A stretch of DNA of 33,057 nt from an uncultured Anaerolineae bacterium (GTDB taxonomy: Bacteria; Chloroflexota; Anaerolineae; Anaerolineales; Villigracilaceae), in the NCBI GenBank assembly GCA_903846015.1, contig CAIMZS010000063.1, positions 1-33,057 of the forward strand. The letters run 5' to 3'. A model generated the notes under the pieces. That model saw nothing but the letters and a program-made list of their open reading frames with translations, was not told where the DNA came from and did no database searches. How positions within the stretch are numbered: position 1 is the stretch's first letter; each line of letters begins with the position of its first letter. The translations under genes were made by a program, and so were the position numbers. Of this stretch, positions 16,743 to 24,091 are shown piece by piece.

Positions 16743-17087
16743 GTTGTGGCAATCTCTGTTTAAATGGGTAAAGCTGCAACGACTGGGTACTTCCCCTTAA
16801 CCGGAGAACGCCGCTCCGAAATATTGAACCGCAACCGCATTCCACTGGCTGATCAGGAGATGTTTTTCGTTGTACAATGTTTATGTCTGGAGAGCGAATC
16901 GCTTTCACCACCTTTTCCGGATAACCAGGGCAATCCGCATGATTCGTCTTATAAAAACCGAAGTAGATGGATTTTATAAATAAATCATCCTGAGCCCTTC
17001 CATCTGAGCAGCCTGTCCATCCGTTACCCCTCATTATTTTACATAAAACAGCTGCCTCATTTATTTGTTCCAAAACAAGGAGTTAAG

Positions 17088-17447
17088 ATGCCTGATCTTT
17101 CGCGGAAAGAAGTCATTCAAATTTTGGCAATCACTCATCAAGCCCGACTCTCCGGCGTTGATCTCTCCGGATTGGACTTGAGTGGATTGAATTTTGCCGG
17201 GGCCGACCTCATCCGGGCGAATCTTGAGGGGGCCAACCTCACGAATGCTTATATGCGCCATGCCCAATTGGAAGATGCCAACTTGAAAGATGCCATTTTC
17301 GTCAACACAAATCTCAAGGAGGCCAATCTGAAAGGGTGCAATCTCGAGGGAGCGGATTTCAGTGGCGCCAATTTGATGGATACCAATCTCTTTGGCGTAG
17401 TGCTTCATCCAAAACAAAAACAGCAGGCCAAAGGCTTGATGGATTAG
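17088..17447 (+). CDS. pentapeptide-repeat protein
   Basis: A 119-residue protein. After an N-terminal helix (LSRKEVIQILAITHQARL), residues ~23-105 are about sixteen consecutive A(D/N)LxX-type pentapeptides (SGVDLSGLDLSGLNFAGADL, ANLEGANLTNAYM, ANLKDAIFVNTNLKEANLKG, ADFSGANLMDTNLFGV). Such repeats form a right-handed quadrilateral beta-helix used for protein or DNA-mimic binding. The short C-terminus HPKQKQQAKGLMD is basic. SD AAGGAG lies 6 nt before the ATG. Its TAG stop abuts the ATG of the GGDEF gene (TAGATG), so translation is coupled; a role in regulating or localising the cyclase is possible but inferred. Confidence 0.9.
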   Translation: MPDLSRKEVIQILAITHQARLSGVDLSGLDLSGLNFAGADLIRANLEGANLTNAYMRHAQLEDANLKDAIFVNTNLKEANLKGCNLEGADFSGANLMDTNLFGVVLHPKQKQQAKGLMD

Positions 17448-18554
17448 ATGATCCTGAAAAACTCCCGGCGGCTCTCTCAAGGTGATTTTAACCTTTCAGT
17501 GGTGATTCATTTTACATCTCTGGTAGGTCTAGCCGGGCACTGTCTATTTATCTTTCTTTTTCTCTGGTTGGGCGTCAACCAGATGGCGTGGCTCAATATT
17601 GGCAGTTGTGCCATTTTTTTGTTCTGTTTCTGGCTGAATTGGCGCGGATATCCACACTTGGCCATGTTGTTCGGCATCTTGGAAGTGTCAGCGCATGCCG
17701 TAGTCGCGGTACTCTTTGTGGGCTGGGAAAGCGGCTTTCATTACTACATGGTCTGCCTGATCCCGCTCATATACTACTCCCAATCGTGGCGCCTTCCCAC
17801 AAAACTTTGGCTTACCATTTCCCTGTGCGGGTTGTATCTAGGTCTGTATTTTTATGCTTTATGGGTGCCCCCGCTGGTAGTCAGCAATCCGGCCCGCCTG
17901 GGCGTCATCGCCGTGGTGAACGTCATCACCCTCTTCATTGTTTTTTCGGCGCTGGCCTATTATTATCGCCTGTCTGCCACAAATGCCGAGATCGCCCTGA
18001 AGCAGGCCAACCTGTTGTTAAAACAACAGGCCCATAATGACGCATTGACTCGTCTGGCAAACCGCCATGATCTCTCAGAGCATATCGAAGCCATGGTGAC
18101 ATCCTACCAGTCTAATCCAGAACCCTTTTGCGTGATATTAACGGATATCGATGATTTTAAACAGTACAATGATACCTATGGGCACAACGCTGGCGATCTG
18201 ATCCTCGTCAAGGTAGCCGATGTGCTGCGCAGTTGTATGCGTGATCACGACATGGTGGGCCGGTGGGGTGGCGAGGAGTTTCTTGCCCTGCTGCCCGGGA
18301 CGCACGCTGAAGGGGCGAAACTTGTCGCTGAGCGCATGCGCCAAAATGTAGCTGCTTTGATCATCCCTATTGGCCTGACCGAAACCAGGATTACAATGAC
18401 CTTTGGCATTTCCGAGTTTCACGCTGATACAGATGCCAGCAGCTGCATCAATTGTGCTGACCAGGCCATGTATCAGGGAAAAGTTAGCGGAAAAAATTGT
18501 GTAAGGGTCTACGAAAAGCGTGGGATGGTTGGCAATGCCGAGCTGCGAAGGTAA
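17448..18554 (+). CDS. membrane diguanylate cyclase (GGDEF)
   Basis: A 368-residue protein. Six hydrophobic helices occupy residues ~20-180 (for example SLVGLAGHCLFIFLFLWLG, YYMVCLIPLIYY), then a short coiled linker (NAEIALKQANLLLKQQAHND), then a full GGDEF domain making cyclic-di-GMP from two GTP. Active-site motif GGEEF is intact, with ILTDIDDFKQYNDTYGHNAGD upstream. RDHD five residues before it fits the RxxD inhibitory I-site, so product feedback is expected. No EAL domain. The N-terminal six-helix module has no named sensor match that I recognise. It abuts the pentapeptide-repeat gene with no gap. A c-di-GMP riboswitch lies at the window's right edge. Confidence 0.95.
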   Translation: MILKNSRRLSQGDFNLSVVIHFTSLVGLAGHCLFIFLFLWLGVNQMAWLNIGSCAIFLFCFWLNWRGYPHLAMLFGILEVSAHAVVAVLFVGWESGFHYYMVCLIPLIYYSQSWRLPTKLWLTISLCGLYLGLYFYALWVPPLVVSNPARLGVIAVVNVITLFIVFSALAYYYRLSATNAEIALKQANLLLKQQAHNDALTRLANRHDLSEHIEAMVTSYQSNPEPFCVILTDIDDFKQYNDTYGHNAGDLILVKVADVLRSCMRDHDMVGRWGGEEFLALLPGTHAEGAKLVAERMRQNVAALIIPIGLTETRITMTFGISEFHADTDASSCINCADQAMYQGKVSGKNCVRVYEKRGMVGNAELRR

Positions 18555-18611
18555 AATAAACGTGCAAGCTGATACGATACTGAGAATGAAAGAACCGAGG
18601 TGTATGCGAAA

Positions 18612-19313
18612 ATGAGCAAGAAGGCTAAAAAGGACAAAAAAAGCCGCCCACAGCCGAAACCTAACTGGCAAATTCCCAACTCAATGATCCGAAAGATAAC
18701 ATTGTATGGTCCGCGGTATTATTTGCAGCACGCCCGCGAGTATCCGATTTTAGGTTGCTGGATCATGGCAGGTTGGTTCGAGGCTGGCATTACGTCGGTA
18801 GTGGTCGCCCGCGAAATGGCGCCGGATAAAGTCCTGTTTGCGCACTGCATTGTGGATTTGACCTGCCTGGGAGTCAAGGTTGCACACGCCAGAACCGATA
18901 TCTCTTTATCCCAATTTATGCGCACTTTGCCTGAACTGTGCAACCAGAGACCTGAAAAATGTTCACCTGAACTTGCGCATGAGGTGATCTATGGCGCTAT
19001 TGAATACGCTGAACGATATGGCTTCAATCCGCACCCGGATTTCAAAATACAGTTGGTGGATCTGGTGCTCGACCCGCCGGATGCGCACCCGCGTGTGGAT
19101 AATGTCGCCTTTGGCAAGGACGGCAAGCCGTTCTATGTATCTGGGCCGTATGATGATGATCGTAAAAGCCAATCAGTTATCAACACCCTTATGCGTACTG
19201 CCGGTCAAGGCAATTTCGATTATATTCTTGCCATGGATGGAACGTCGGATTTGCTCACGCTTGATGATCTCGATGATGATATAGATTTTGATGATGATGT
19301 AATAAGCGATTGA
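18612..19313 (+). CDS. uncharacterised protein with acidic C-terminal tail
   Basis: A 233-residue protein. The basic N-terminus MSKKAKKDKKSRPQPKP is followed by a globular region with conserved-looking blocks: YYLQHAREYPILGCWIM, GITSVVVAREMAPDKVLFA, VDLTCLGVKVAHARTDIS, ELAHEVIYGAIEYAERYGF, NPHPDF, and FGKDGKPFYVSGPYDDD. It ends in an Asp-rich tail (LDDDIDFDDDVISD). Similar blocks occur in uncharacterised bacterial proteins, but I cannot name a family with confidence. ATG at 18612 has GAGG about 11 nt upstream; GTG at 18600 would overlap that SD. It follows the GGDEF gene by 57 bp and precedes serA by 163 bp, so it may be in the cyclase transcript. Confidence 0.8.
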   Translation: MSKKAKKDKKSRPQPKPNWQIPNSMIRKITLYGPRYYLQHAREYPILGCWIMAGWFEAGITSVVVAREMAPDKVLFAHCIVDLTCLGVKVAHARTDISLSQFMRTLPELCNQRPEKCSPELAHEVIYGAIEYAERYGFNPHPDFKIQLVDLVLDPPDAHPRVDNVAFGKDGKPFYVSGPYDDDRKSQSVINTLMRTAGQGNFDYILAMDGTSDLLTLDDLDDDIDFDDDVISD

Positions 19314-19476
19314 TGAAATTTGCCTTGCTGCTTATCTTGAATGTGCGGGTTTCCTTAGCCATTTCTGGTGCAGTTGCAGGCAAAATGATACGATACAACC
19401 CGTGCAGTTACCGGAACGATAAGGTGCCGTTGTAAACTCATAATGTAGCAAATCAAACGCAACACAGGAGAAAATA

Positions 19477-20385
19477 ATGAAGATTTTAGTTTGTGATAAG
19501 ACCGAGGTTGAATGCATCGATCGCATGCGCGCCGCCGGTCTGAGTGTGGACATTCGTGATGATGTTACTGCTGAGCAGCTTTTTACCGTTCTACCCGGGT
19601 ATGATGGCATGGTTGTGCGCAGCCGCACCAAGGTTCGCCAGTCTTTGTTGGAAGTTTGCCCCAATTTGAAGGTAATTGTTCGTGGTGGCGTTGGTCTGGA
19701 TACAATCGATGTTGAATTTGCCCGCGCACAAGGTGTTACCGTGATGAACACCCCGTTGGCAAGTTCTGCTTCTGTGGCTGAACTGACCATCGGCTTTATG
19801 TTTGCCCTGGCGCGTTCCATCTATCAAACCACCGCATCGATGAAATCGGAAAAATGGGAAAAGAAAGCTTTTGAAGGCGATGAGATCGGCGGCAAGACTC
19901 TTGGACTGATTGGCGTGGGCAATATCGGTAAGGCAGTCGCTTCACGCGCCATTGCCCTCGGCATGACGGTTATCGCGTATGACCCGTATGCGCATCTGGT
20001 AGATGGGGTTACCATGATACCCACATTGGATGAGCTCCTGCCCAGGGTCGATTACCTCAGCTTGCACCTGCCCAAGACCAGGGAATCCGCTGGCATGATC
20101 GGTAAAGCCCAACTGGATAAGATGAAGAATGGCGCGCGTATCATCAACTGTGGGCGTGGCGGTATCATCGATGAGCAAGCCCTGTACGAGGCGCTCACCA
20201 ATGGCAAGCTGGCGGGCGCTGCCCTGGATGTGTTTTCTGATGAGCCGCCCACCGATTGGAAACTGATTAAACTGCCCAATGTAATCGGATCGCCCCACCT
20301 CGGCGCTGCCACCAAAGAGGCCCAGGGACGCGTCGGTGCTGAAGTGGCTGAAAAGCTGATTGAGTTTGCCCAAAAGGCAAAATAG
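19477..20385 (+). CDS. serA: D-3-phosphoglycerate dehydrogenase, short form
   Basis: A 302-residue D-2-hydroxyacid dehydrogenase. It likely oxidises 3-phosphoglycerate with NAD+ in the first step of serine synthesis. The Rossmann motif GLIGVGNIGKAVASRA, the substrate Arg segment INCGRGGIIDEQALYEAL, and SPHLGAATKEAQGRVG with the catalytic His are intact. It lacks the C-terminal ACT regulatory domain and so should not be feedback-inhibited through ACT. Other D-2-hydroxyacid dehydrogenases share this fold; proximity to serC and DUF1015 favours serA. AGGAG is 7 nt before the ATG. The DUF1015 gene follows by 71 bp. Confidence 0.9.
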   Translation: MKILVCDKTEVECIDRMRAAGLSVDIRDDVTAEQLFTVLPGYDGMVVRSRTKVRQSLLEVCPNLKVIVRGGVGLDTIDVEFARAQGVTVMNTPLASSASVAELTIGFMFALARSIYQTTASMKSEKWEKKAFEGDEIGGKTLGLIGVGNIGKAVASRAIALGMTVIAYDPYAHLVDGVTMIPTLDELLPRVDYLSLHLPKTRESAGMIGKAQLDKMKNGARIINCGRGGIIDEQALYEALTNGKLAGAALDVFSDEPPTDWKLIKLPNVIGSPHLGAATKEAQGRVGAEVAEKLIEFAQKAK

Positions 20386-20456
20386 ACTTCCAGCGGGTAT
20401 TTTCATCCTTTGAATCCCCGTTGTTTTATTAGACCCATTGATTGGGTGGAGTATTC

Positions 20457-21776
20457 ATGAATATTTTTGATGATATCGGTGTCCAAATCCCTCGCATTTA
20501 CCTGCCTGGGTCGGGCATTGATTTGAGCAAATGGGCTGTCATTGCCTGTGATCAGTTCACTTCCCAGCCGGAATACTGGCAAAAAGTGCAGCAGATTGTT
20601 GGCGATAGCCCTTCCACACTCAATTTAACATTTCCGGAAGTGTATTTGGAAGGTGCCGACGAAGCCGGGCGCATTTTGAGCATACAGGCTGCCATGCGCT
20701 CCATCTTGGAAAACCAGCAGCTGCAGTCCAGAGATGGGCTGGTTTATGTTGAGCGCACGGTCAATGGGCGTACTCGCAAAGGGCTCATGCTGGCGCTTGA
20801 TCTTGAACATTATGACTATACCAAAGGCTCTTCCAGCTTGATCCGCGCAACTGAGGGCACCATTGTTGAACGCCTGCCGCCGCGGATGAAGATCCGTGAA
20901 GGCGCTGAACTGGAATTTCCACACATTCTAGTGTTAATTGATGATGCCTCCGGCACAGTCATCGAGCCGCTCCAGGCAGCCAAATCTGAAATGGAAAAGC
21001 TGTATGATTTTGACCTGATGCTGGAAAGTGGTCACCTGGCAGGTTACCAGTTGAGTCCTGCTCTCGAAAGCGCTGTTGTTACTGCCCTGCGCGGCCTGGC
21101 CCGTCAGGATGTTTTTGATGCAAAGTATGGCGTCAAGGGTCAACCTGTGCTTTTATTTGCGATGGGCGATGGTAACCATTCGCTGGCAACCGCCAAAGCC
21201 ATCTGGGAGAAGATCAAATCCAGCGTTGGGATGCATCATCCCGCGCGTTACGCCCTGGTGGAAATCGAGAATGTCCATGACCATGCCCTCGAATTTGAAC
21301 CTATTCACCGTGTCTTGTTCGGGCTTGCAAATCCGAATGAAATTCTGCCAGCTTTACAGTCTCATTTTGGCGCTGATTTTCATTATGCGCCCGCTGACAG
21401 CATCGCCGAAATGGTCAAAAATGTCGATTCGTCTGCTGATGACCGCCAGGTTTTTGGCATCATTGGCGGCGGTCAATCCTTTGGCCTGGTTGATATCACC
21501 CATCCAACCTCCAACCTGGCGGTTGGCAGCCTGCAGGTCTTCCTGGACGCCTTCCTGAAAGCTGGCGGCGCGGAGAAGGTTGACTACGTCCACGGCGGTG
21601 ATGTCACCTCACAGTTGGGTGGTATGCCGGGGAATGCCGGTTTTTATCTGCCTGGCATGCATAAATCCGATCTGTTCAAAACAGTCATTCTGGATGGAGC
21701 CTTGCCGCGCAAGACCTTTTCGATGGGCGAGGCCCGTGAAAAACGTTTTTACATGGAAGCTCGAAAAATAGCCTGA
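20457..21776 (+). CDS. DUF1015 family protein
   Basis: A 439-residue member of DUF1015, a family often found next to serA/serC. Typical segments are WAVIACDQFTSQPEYW near the N-terminus, ERLPPRMKIREGAELEFPHI, LLFAMGDGNHSLATAKAIWE, HPARYALVEIENVHDHALEFEPIHR and the C-terminal PGMHKSDLFKTVILDGALPRKTFSMGEA. A related family has been linked to serine kinase activity (SbnI-like, SerK). DUF1015 as serine-metabolism enzyme is therefore plausible here but not shown. The ATG at 20457 has GGGTGGAG about 5 nt upstream. A small hairpin (ACCCA/TGGGT, 20433-20447) overlaps that SD. It is probably co-transcribed with serA. Confidence 0.88.
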   Translation: MNIFDDIGVQIPRIYLPGSGIDLSKWAVIACDQFTSQPEYWQKVQQIVGDSPSTLNLTFPEVYLEGADEAGRILSIQAAMRSILENQQLQSRDGLVYVERTVNGRTRKGLMLALDLEHYDYTKGSSSLIRATEGTIVERLPPRMKIREGAELEFPHILVLIDDASGTVIEPLQAAKSEMEKLYDFDLMLESGHLAGYQLSPALESAVVTALRGLARQDVFDAKYGVKGQPVLLFAMGDGNHSLATAKAIWEKIKSSVGMHHPARYALVEIENVHDHALEFEPIHRVLFGLANPNEILPALQSHFGADFHYAPADSIAEMVKNVDSSADDRQVFGIIGGGQSFGLVDITHPTSNLAVGSLQVFLDAFLKAGGAEKVDYVHGGDVTSQLGGMPGNAGFYLPGMHKSDLFKTVILDGALPRKTFSMGEAREKRFYMEARKIA

Positions 21777-21796
21777 AATTACAATTCACACACGCA

Positions 21797-21825
21797 TAAA
21801 AAAGGGCCGGTCATTGACCGGCCCT
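21797..21825 (-). terminator. terminator overlapping the pseudouridine synthase stop
   Basis: Inverted repeat AGGGCCGGTCA/TGACCGGCCCT (21803-21813 and 21815-21825), forming a 9-bp GC-rich stem with a 3-nt loop, followed on the minus strand by six T. The stem contains the stop codon of the minus gene (21811-21813). It may also act on the convergent DUF1015 transcript, though the plus side has only a weak T-run. Confidence 0.85.
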
Positions 21826-22503
21826 GATGTTTTCAAGCGCTTCCTTAAAATCTAGCGGGTATGGGGCGCTGAAGGTCAGTTCTTCTGCGCTGGTTGGGTG
21901 GATGAACGTCAGGGATTGGGCGTGCAGCGCCGGACGGTCGATCAATTCTGTTCTAGGCGCACTGTACAGGCTGTCGCCGAGCAGAGGGTGACCCAACGCA
22001 AAGGCATGCACGCGAATCTGGTGTGTTCGCCCGGTGGCAGGTATGGACTCAAGCAAGGCAAAACCTTGCCCACGGCCCCCTCCGGAAAGCCGCTTAAGCA
22101 CCACAAATCGGGTCTCAGCGGGTTTGCCCTGACCGTTATCTACCACGGTGCGGTGACTGTGACCCACATTAACGCGCAGCTTGTGCTTGGCAGTGTGCTC
22201 ATCCCATTTTGGAACGCCCACACAGATCGAATGATAGGTCTTATGGGTGCTGTGCCGTTCAAACTGCATGTTCAAGGCGCGGTGCGCTTCCGGTGTGCGG
22301 GCAAAGACCATTACCCCGCTGGTCACCTTATCCAGGCGGTGCACCACTTGCAGCTCAGGGTATTTTTCCAGCAGCAGTTTCACCAGGTAGGGCGCATCTG
22401 GCTCCCAGCCATCCGGCAGAACTGGCAGGCTGGCTGGTTTATTGACAACAAGAATATCTGCATCTTCGTACAGAATGAGTTTTCTTACAGGTGGGATTTC
22501 CAT
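21811..22503 (-). CDS. RluA-family RNA pseudouridine synthase
   Basis: A 230-residue pseudouridine synthase isomerising uridine in rRNA or tRNA. The catalytic motif VVHRLDKVTSGVMVFA holds the Asp, DILVVNKPASLPV and TGRTHQIRVHAFALGHPLLGDSLY are the other family motifs, and LTFSAPYPLDF closes it. There is no S4 RNA-binding domain, so it resembles the shorter RluA/TruC-type enzymes; the specific target cannot be assigned. A TACAAT -10 (22511-22516) ends only 7 nt before the ATG and no SD is visible, suggesting a leaderless or nearly leaderless mRNA. It is divergent from the MerR gene. Confidence 0.93.
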   Translation of the reverse strand: MEIPPVRKLILYEDADILVVNKPASLPVLPDGWEPDAPYLVKLLLEKYPELQVVHRLDKVTSGVMVFARTPEAHRALNMQFERHSTHKTYHSICVGVPKWDEHTAKHKLRVNVGHSHRTVVDNGQGKPAETRFVVLKRLSGGGRGQGFALLESIPATGRTHQIRVHAFALGHPLLGDSLYSAPRTELIDRPALHAQSLTFIHPTSAEELTFSAPYPLDFKEALENIRAGQ

Positions 22504-22573
22504 AGCCGTAATTGTATCATTTGAAACCGATCTTTCGGGGCCTGACCGTTCGCTGTTTTTGCCTGATTAACCC

Positions 22574-22604
22574 TTGACATTAACGTAACGTCAGGGTTTA
22601 TAGT
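22574..22604 (+). promoter_or_regulatory. MerR-type promoter/operator with 19-bp spacer
   Basis: -35 TTGACA (22574-22579), exactly 19 bp, then -10 TATAGT (22599-22604): the over-long spacer typical of MerR-activated promoters. Inside lies an inverted repeat TGACATTA-ACG-TAACGTCA (22575-22593, one mismatch). The -10 ends 6 bp before the ATG, so the transcript should start at or next to the start codon. Autoregulation is inferred. Confidence 0.85.
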
Positions 22605-22610
22605 TGGAAC

Positions 22611-23357
22611 ATGTTCACTGTTAAACAGCTTTCAGAGTTGGCCGGCGTTACCCCGCGCACCCTTCACCATTATGATGCCATTGGGCTTCTCAAGCCATCC
22701 CGTGTGGGCGAGAACGGCTATCGTTACTATGGCGATGACTCCCTTTTTCAGCTTCAGCAGATTCTGCTGTATCGCGAGTTGGATCTGCCGCTCGAAGATA
22801 TCAAGAAAATCATGGCAGCCCGTGATTTTGAGATTCTCTCGGCGCTGGAAGGGCATAAGTTGGAGATGGGTAAGCGTATTGCGCGCCTGAAACGTCTCAT
22901 TGACACAGTGGATAATACGATTTCACATTTGAAAGGACAAAAAAACATGAGCAAAAAGCAGATTTTTTCCGGTTTTACAGAAGCGGAAGAAGAGAAATAT
23001 GCAGCCGAAGCCGAGAAGATGTATGATCCTGAAACCGTCAGGGCTTCCAATAAAAAATGGAAGGCCAACTCTGCTGAGCAGAAGCAGCGCATCCTTGCTG
23101 AAGGCCGGCAGATCTATGTTGAGATGATCGCGGTCATGCCGATGGGCGCAGCTTCTGAAAAGGCTCAGGCACTGGTGGAGCGCTGGCGCAGGCACATGGA
23201 TCACTTCTGGACGCCGAACCTGGACCAATTGGTCGGCCTTGCAAATCTTTACAGCGATGATCCGCGCTTTAAAGCCAATTTCGATGGGATGGATCCGGCG
23301 CTGGCGCAGTTCATGCAGGCTGCGGTCAAGATTTACGTTGCGAATAACCGGAATTAA
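22611..23357 (+). CDS. MerR-family regulator with TipAS ligand domain
   Basis: A 248-residue activator. Residues 1-70 are the MerR winged helix (FTVKQLSELAGVTPRTLHHYDAIGLLKPSR, NGYRYYGDDSLFQLQQILLYRELDLPLEDIK). A coiled-coil dimerisation helix (~75-110) follows. Residues ~120-248 match TipAS, the all-helical domain that binds thiopeptide-like antibiotics in TipAL (FTEAEEEKYAAEAEKMY, SEKAQALVERWRRHMDHFW, SDDPRFKANFDGMDPALAQFM). It therefore likely senses a drug or peptide ligand; the ligand is unknown. Its promoter has the MerR 19-bp spacer and no SD precedes the ATG. The only close divergent gene is an RluA-type synthase, so targets beyond itself are unclear. Confidence 0.93.
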   Translation: MFTVKQLSELAGVTPRTLHHYDAIGLLKPSRVGENGYRYYGDDSLFQLQQILLYRELDLPLEDIKKIMAARDFEILSALEGHKLEMGKRIARLKRLIDTVDNTISHLKGQKNMSKKQIFSGFTEAEEEKYAAEAEKMYDPETVRASNKKWKANSAEQKQRILAEGRQIYVEMIAVMPMGAASEKAQALVERWRRHMDHFWTPNLDQLVGLANLYSDDPRFKANFDGMDPALAQFMQAAVKIYVANNRN

Positions 23358-23395
23358 AGAATGAGGGCCAGGTTTGGGACCCAGCCCTCATTCTT
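23357..23395. terminator. bidirectional hairpin between MerR and HAD genes
   Basis: 12-bp perfect arms AAGAATGAGGGC (23357-23368) and GCCCTCATTCTT (23384-23395) with a 15-nt loop. It fills the whole gap between the convergent stops and overlaps the last or first base of each. T-runs are short, so termination efficiency is uncertain, but the position suits a shared terminator. Confidence 0.75.
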
Positions 23396-24069
23396 CATAC
23401 AAGATCAATTAATTCCATCAGGCTTTTGATCTGGTAAGTTATCGCCAGATTCGTGCTGTCGCCCTTGGGGTTATACCAGCAAGTGTCGATCCCATACTCC
23501 ATGCCGCCGCGTATATCTGAAGTCAGGCTGTCGCCGATGATCAGCACCTTTTTTGGATCCGGTTGGTTGATGGCGGCGAAGACTGCATCGAAAAAGCCGC
23601 GTGCTGGCTTGGCGATGCCAATTTCTTCAGAAATAAACACCTTTTCAAAGCAGCCTTTCAACAGCGAACGTTCCAGCCGTGGTCGCTGAACATCCTTCAG
23701 TCCGTTGGTCACCAGCGCCAGATGGCAGCGCTTTTGCAGCGCTTTAACCACTTCGATGGCACCTTCAAACAGGTCGGTGCCCAACGCAAGATTTTGCATA
23801 TACAGCACGCTGACCAATGCCGGGTCGTTGTCCAGCCCCGCGTTTTCAAAAAACAATTGAAAGCGCCGCACACGCAATTCCTGGGATGTTATTGTGCCGC
23901 GTTCAAGTTCCTTCCAGACTTGCTGATTAAAATGTGCGTACATCTTCACGTATTCTGGCAGGAAAGGGATTAGGCTTTGCTCAAGAGTCCATTTCAGCGC
24001 ATTGGCCTCTGCCTTCGAAAAATCAAATAGGGTATCGTCTGCATCAAACAGCAGCCATTCGTATTTCAT
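23395..24069 (-). CDS. HAD hydrolase, YjjG/YfnB-type 5'-nucleotidase
   Basis: A 224-residue HAD-superfamily phosphatase. Motif I FDADDTLFDF (nucleophile Asp, and an extra Asp as in YjjG), motif II VTNG, motif III Lys in EEIGIAKPARGFFDAV, and motif IV IGDSLTSDIRGGMEYGIDTCW are intact. The pattern FDADDTLF with LERSLLKGCFEKVFISEEIG strongly resembles the YjjG subfamily, which dephosphorylates pyrimidine nucleotides and non-canonical analogues in house-cleaning. It is the last gene of the long minus-strand row, 22 bp after the GMC gene. Confidence 0.9.
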   Translation of the reverse strand: MKYEWLLFDADDTLFDFSKAEANALKWTLEQSLIPFLPEYVKMYAHFNQQVWKELERGTITSQELRVRRFQLFFENAGLDNDPALVSVLYMQNLALGTDLFEGAIEVVKALQKRCHLALVTNGLKDVQRPRLERSLLKGCFEKVFISEEIGIAKPARGFFDAVFAAINQPDPKKVLIIGDSLTSDIRGGMEYGIDTCWYNPKGDSTNLAITYQIKSLMELIDLV

Positions 24070-24091
24070 CAGTGTTTTTCCACGGCTGGTA

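Larger units (their letters stand above)
16494..17087. other. 594-bp gap between serC and the pentapeptide gene
   Basis: Contains the serC promoter, the 40-bp tandem repeat and, from 16750 to 17087, sequence without recognisable genes. A weak promoter candidate for the plus-strand genes is TTTACA near 17040, 18 bp from TATTTG; the downstream AAGGAG is a good SD. Confidence 0.55.

Noticed and set aside
16532..16800. Open frames with repeated peptides (CHCETGTLAP, SLRNRHTCP)
   Set aside because: They are produced by the 40-bp tandem repeat, which changes frame in each unit, and lack start signals.
23395..24069. HAD protein as phosphoserine phosphatase (serB) for the nearby serine genes
   Set aside because: FDADDTLF and the overall pattern match the YjjG subfamily, and it sits in a different operon.
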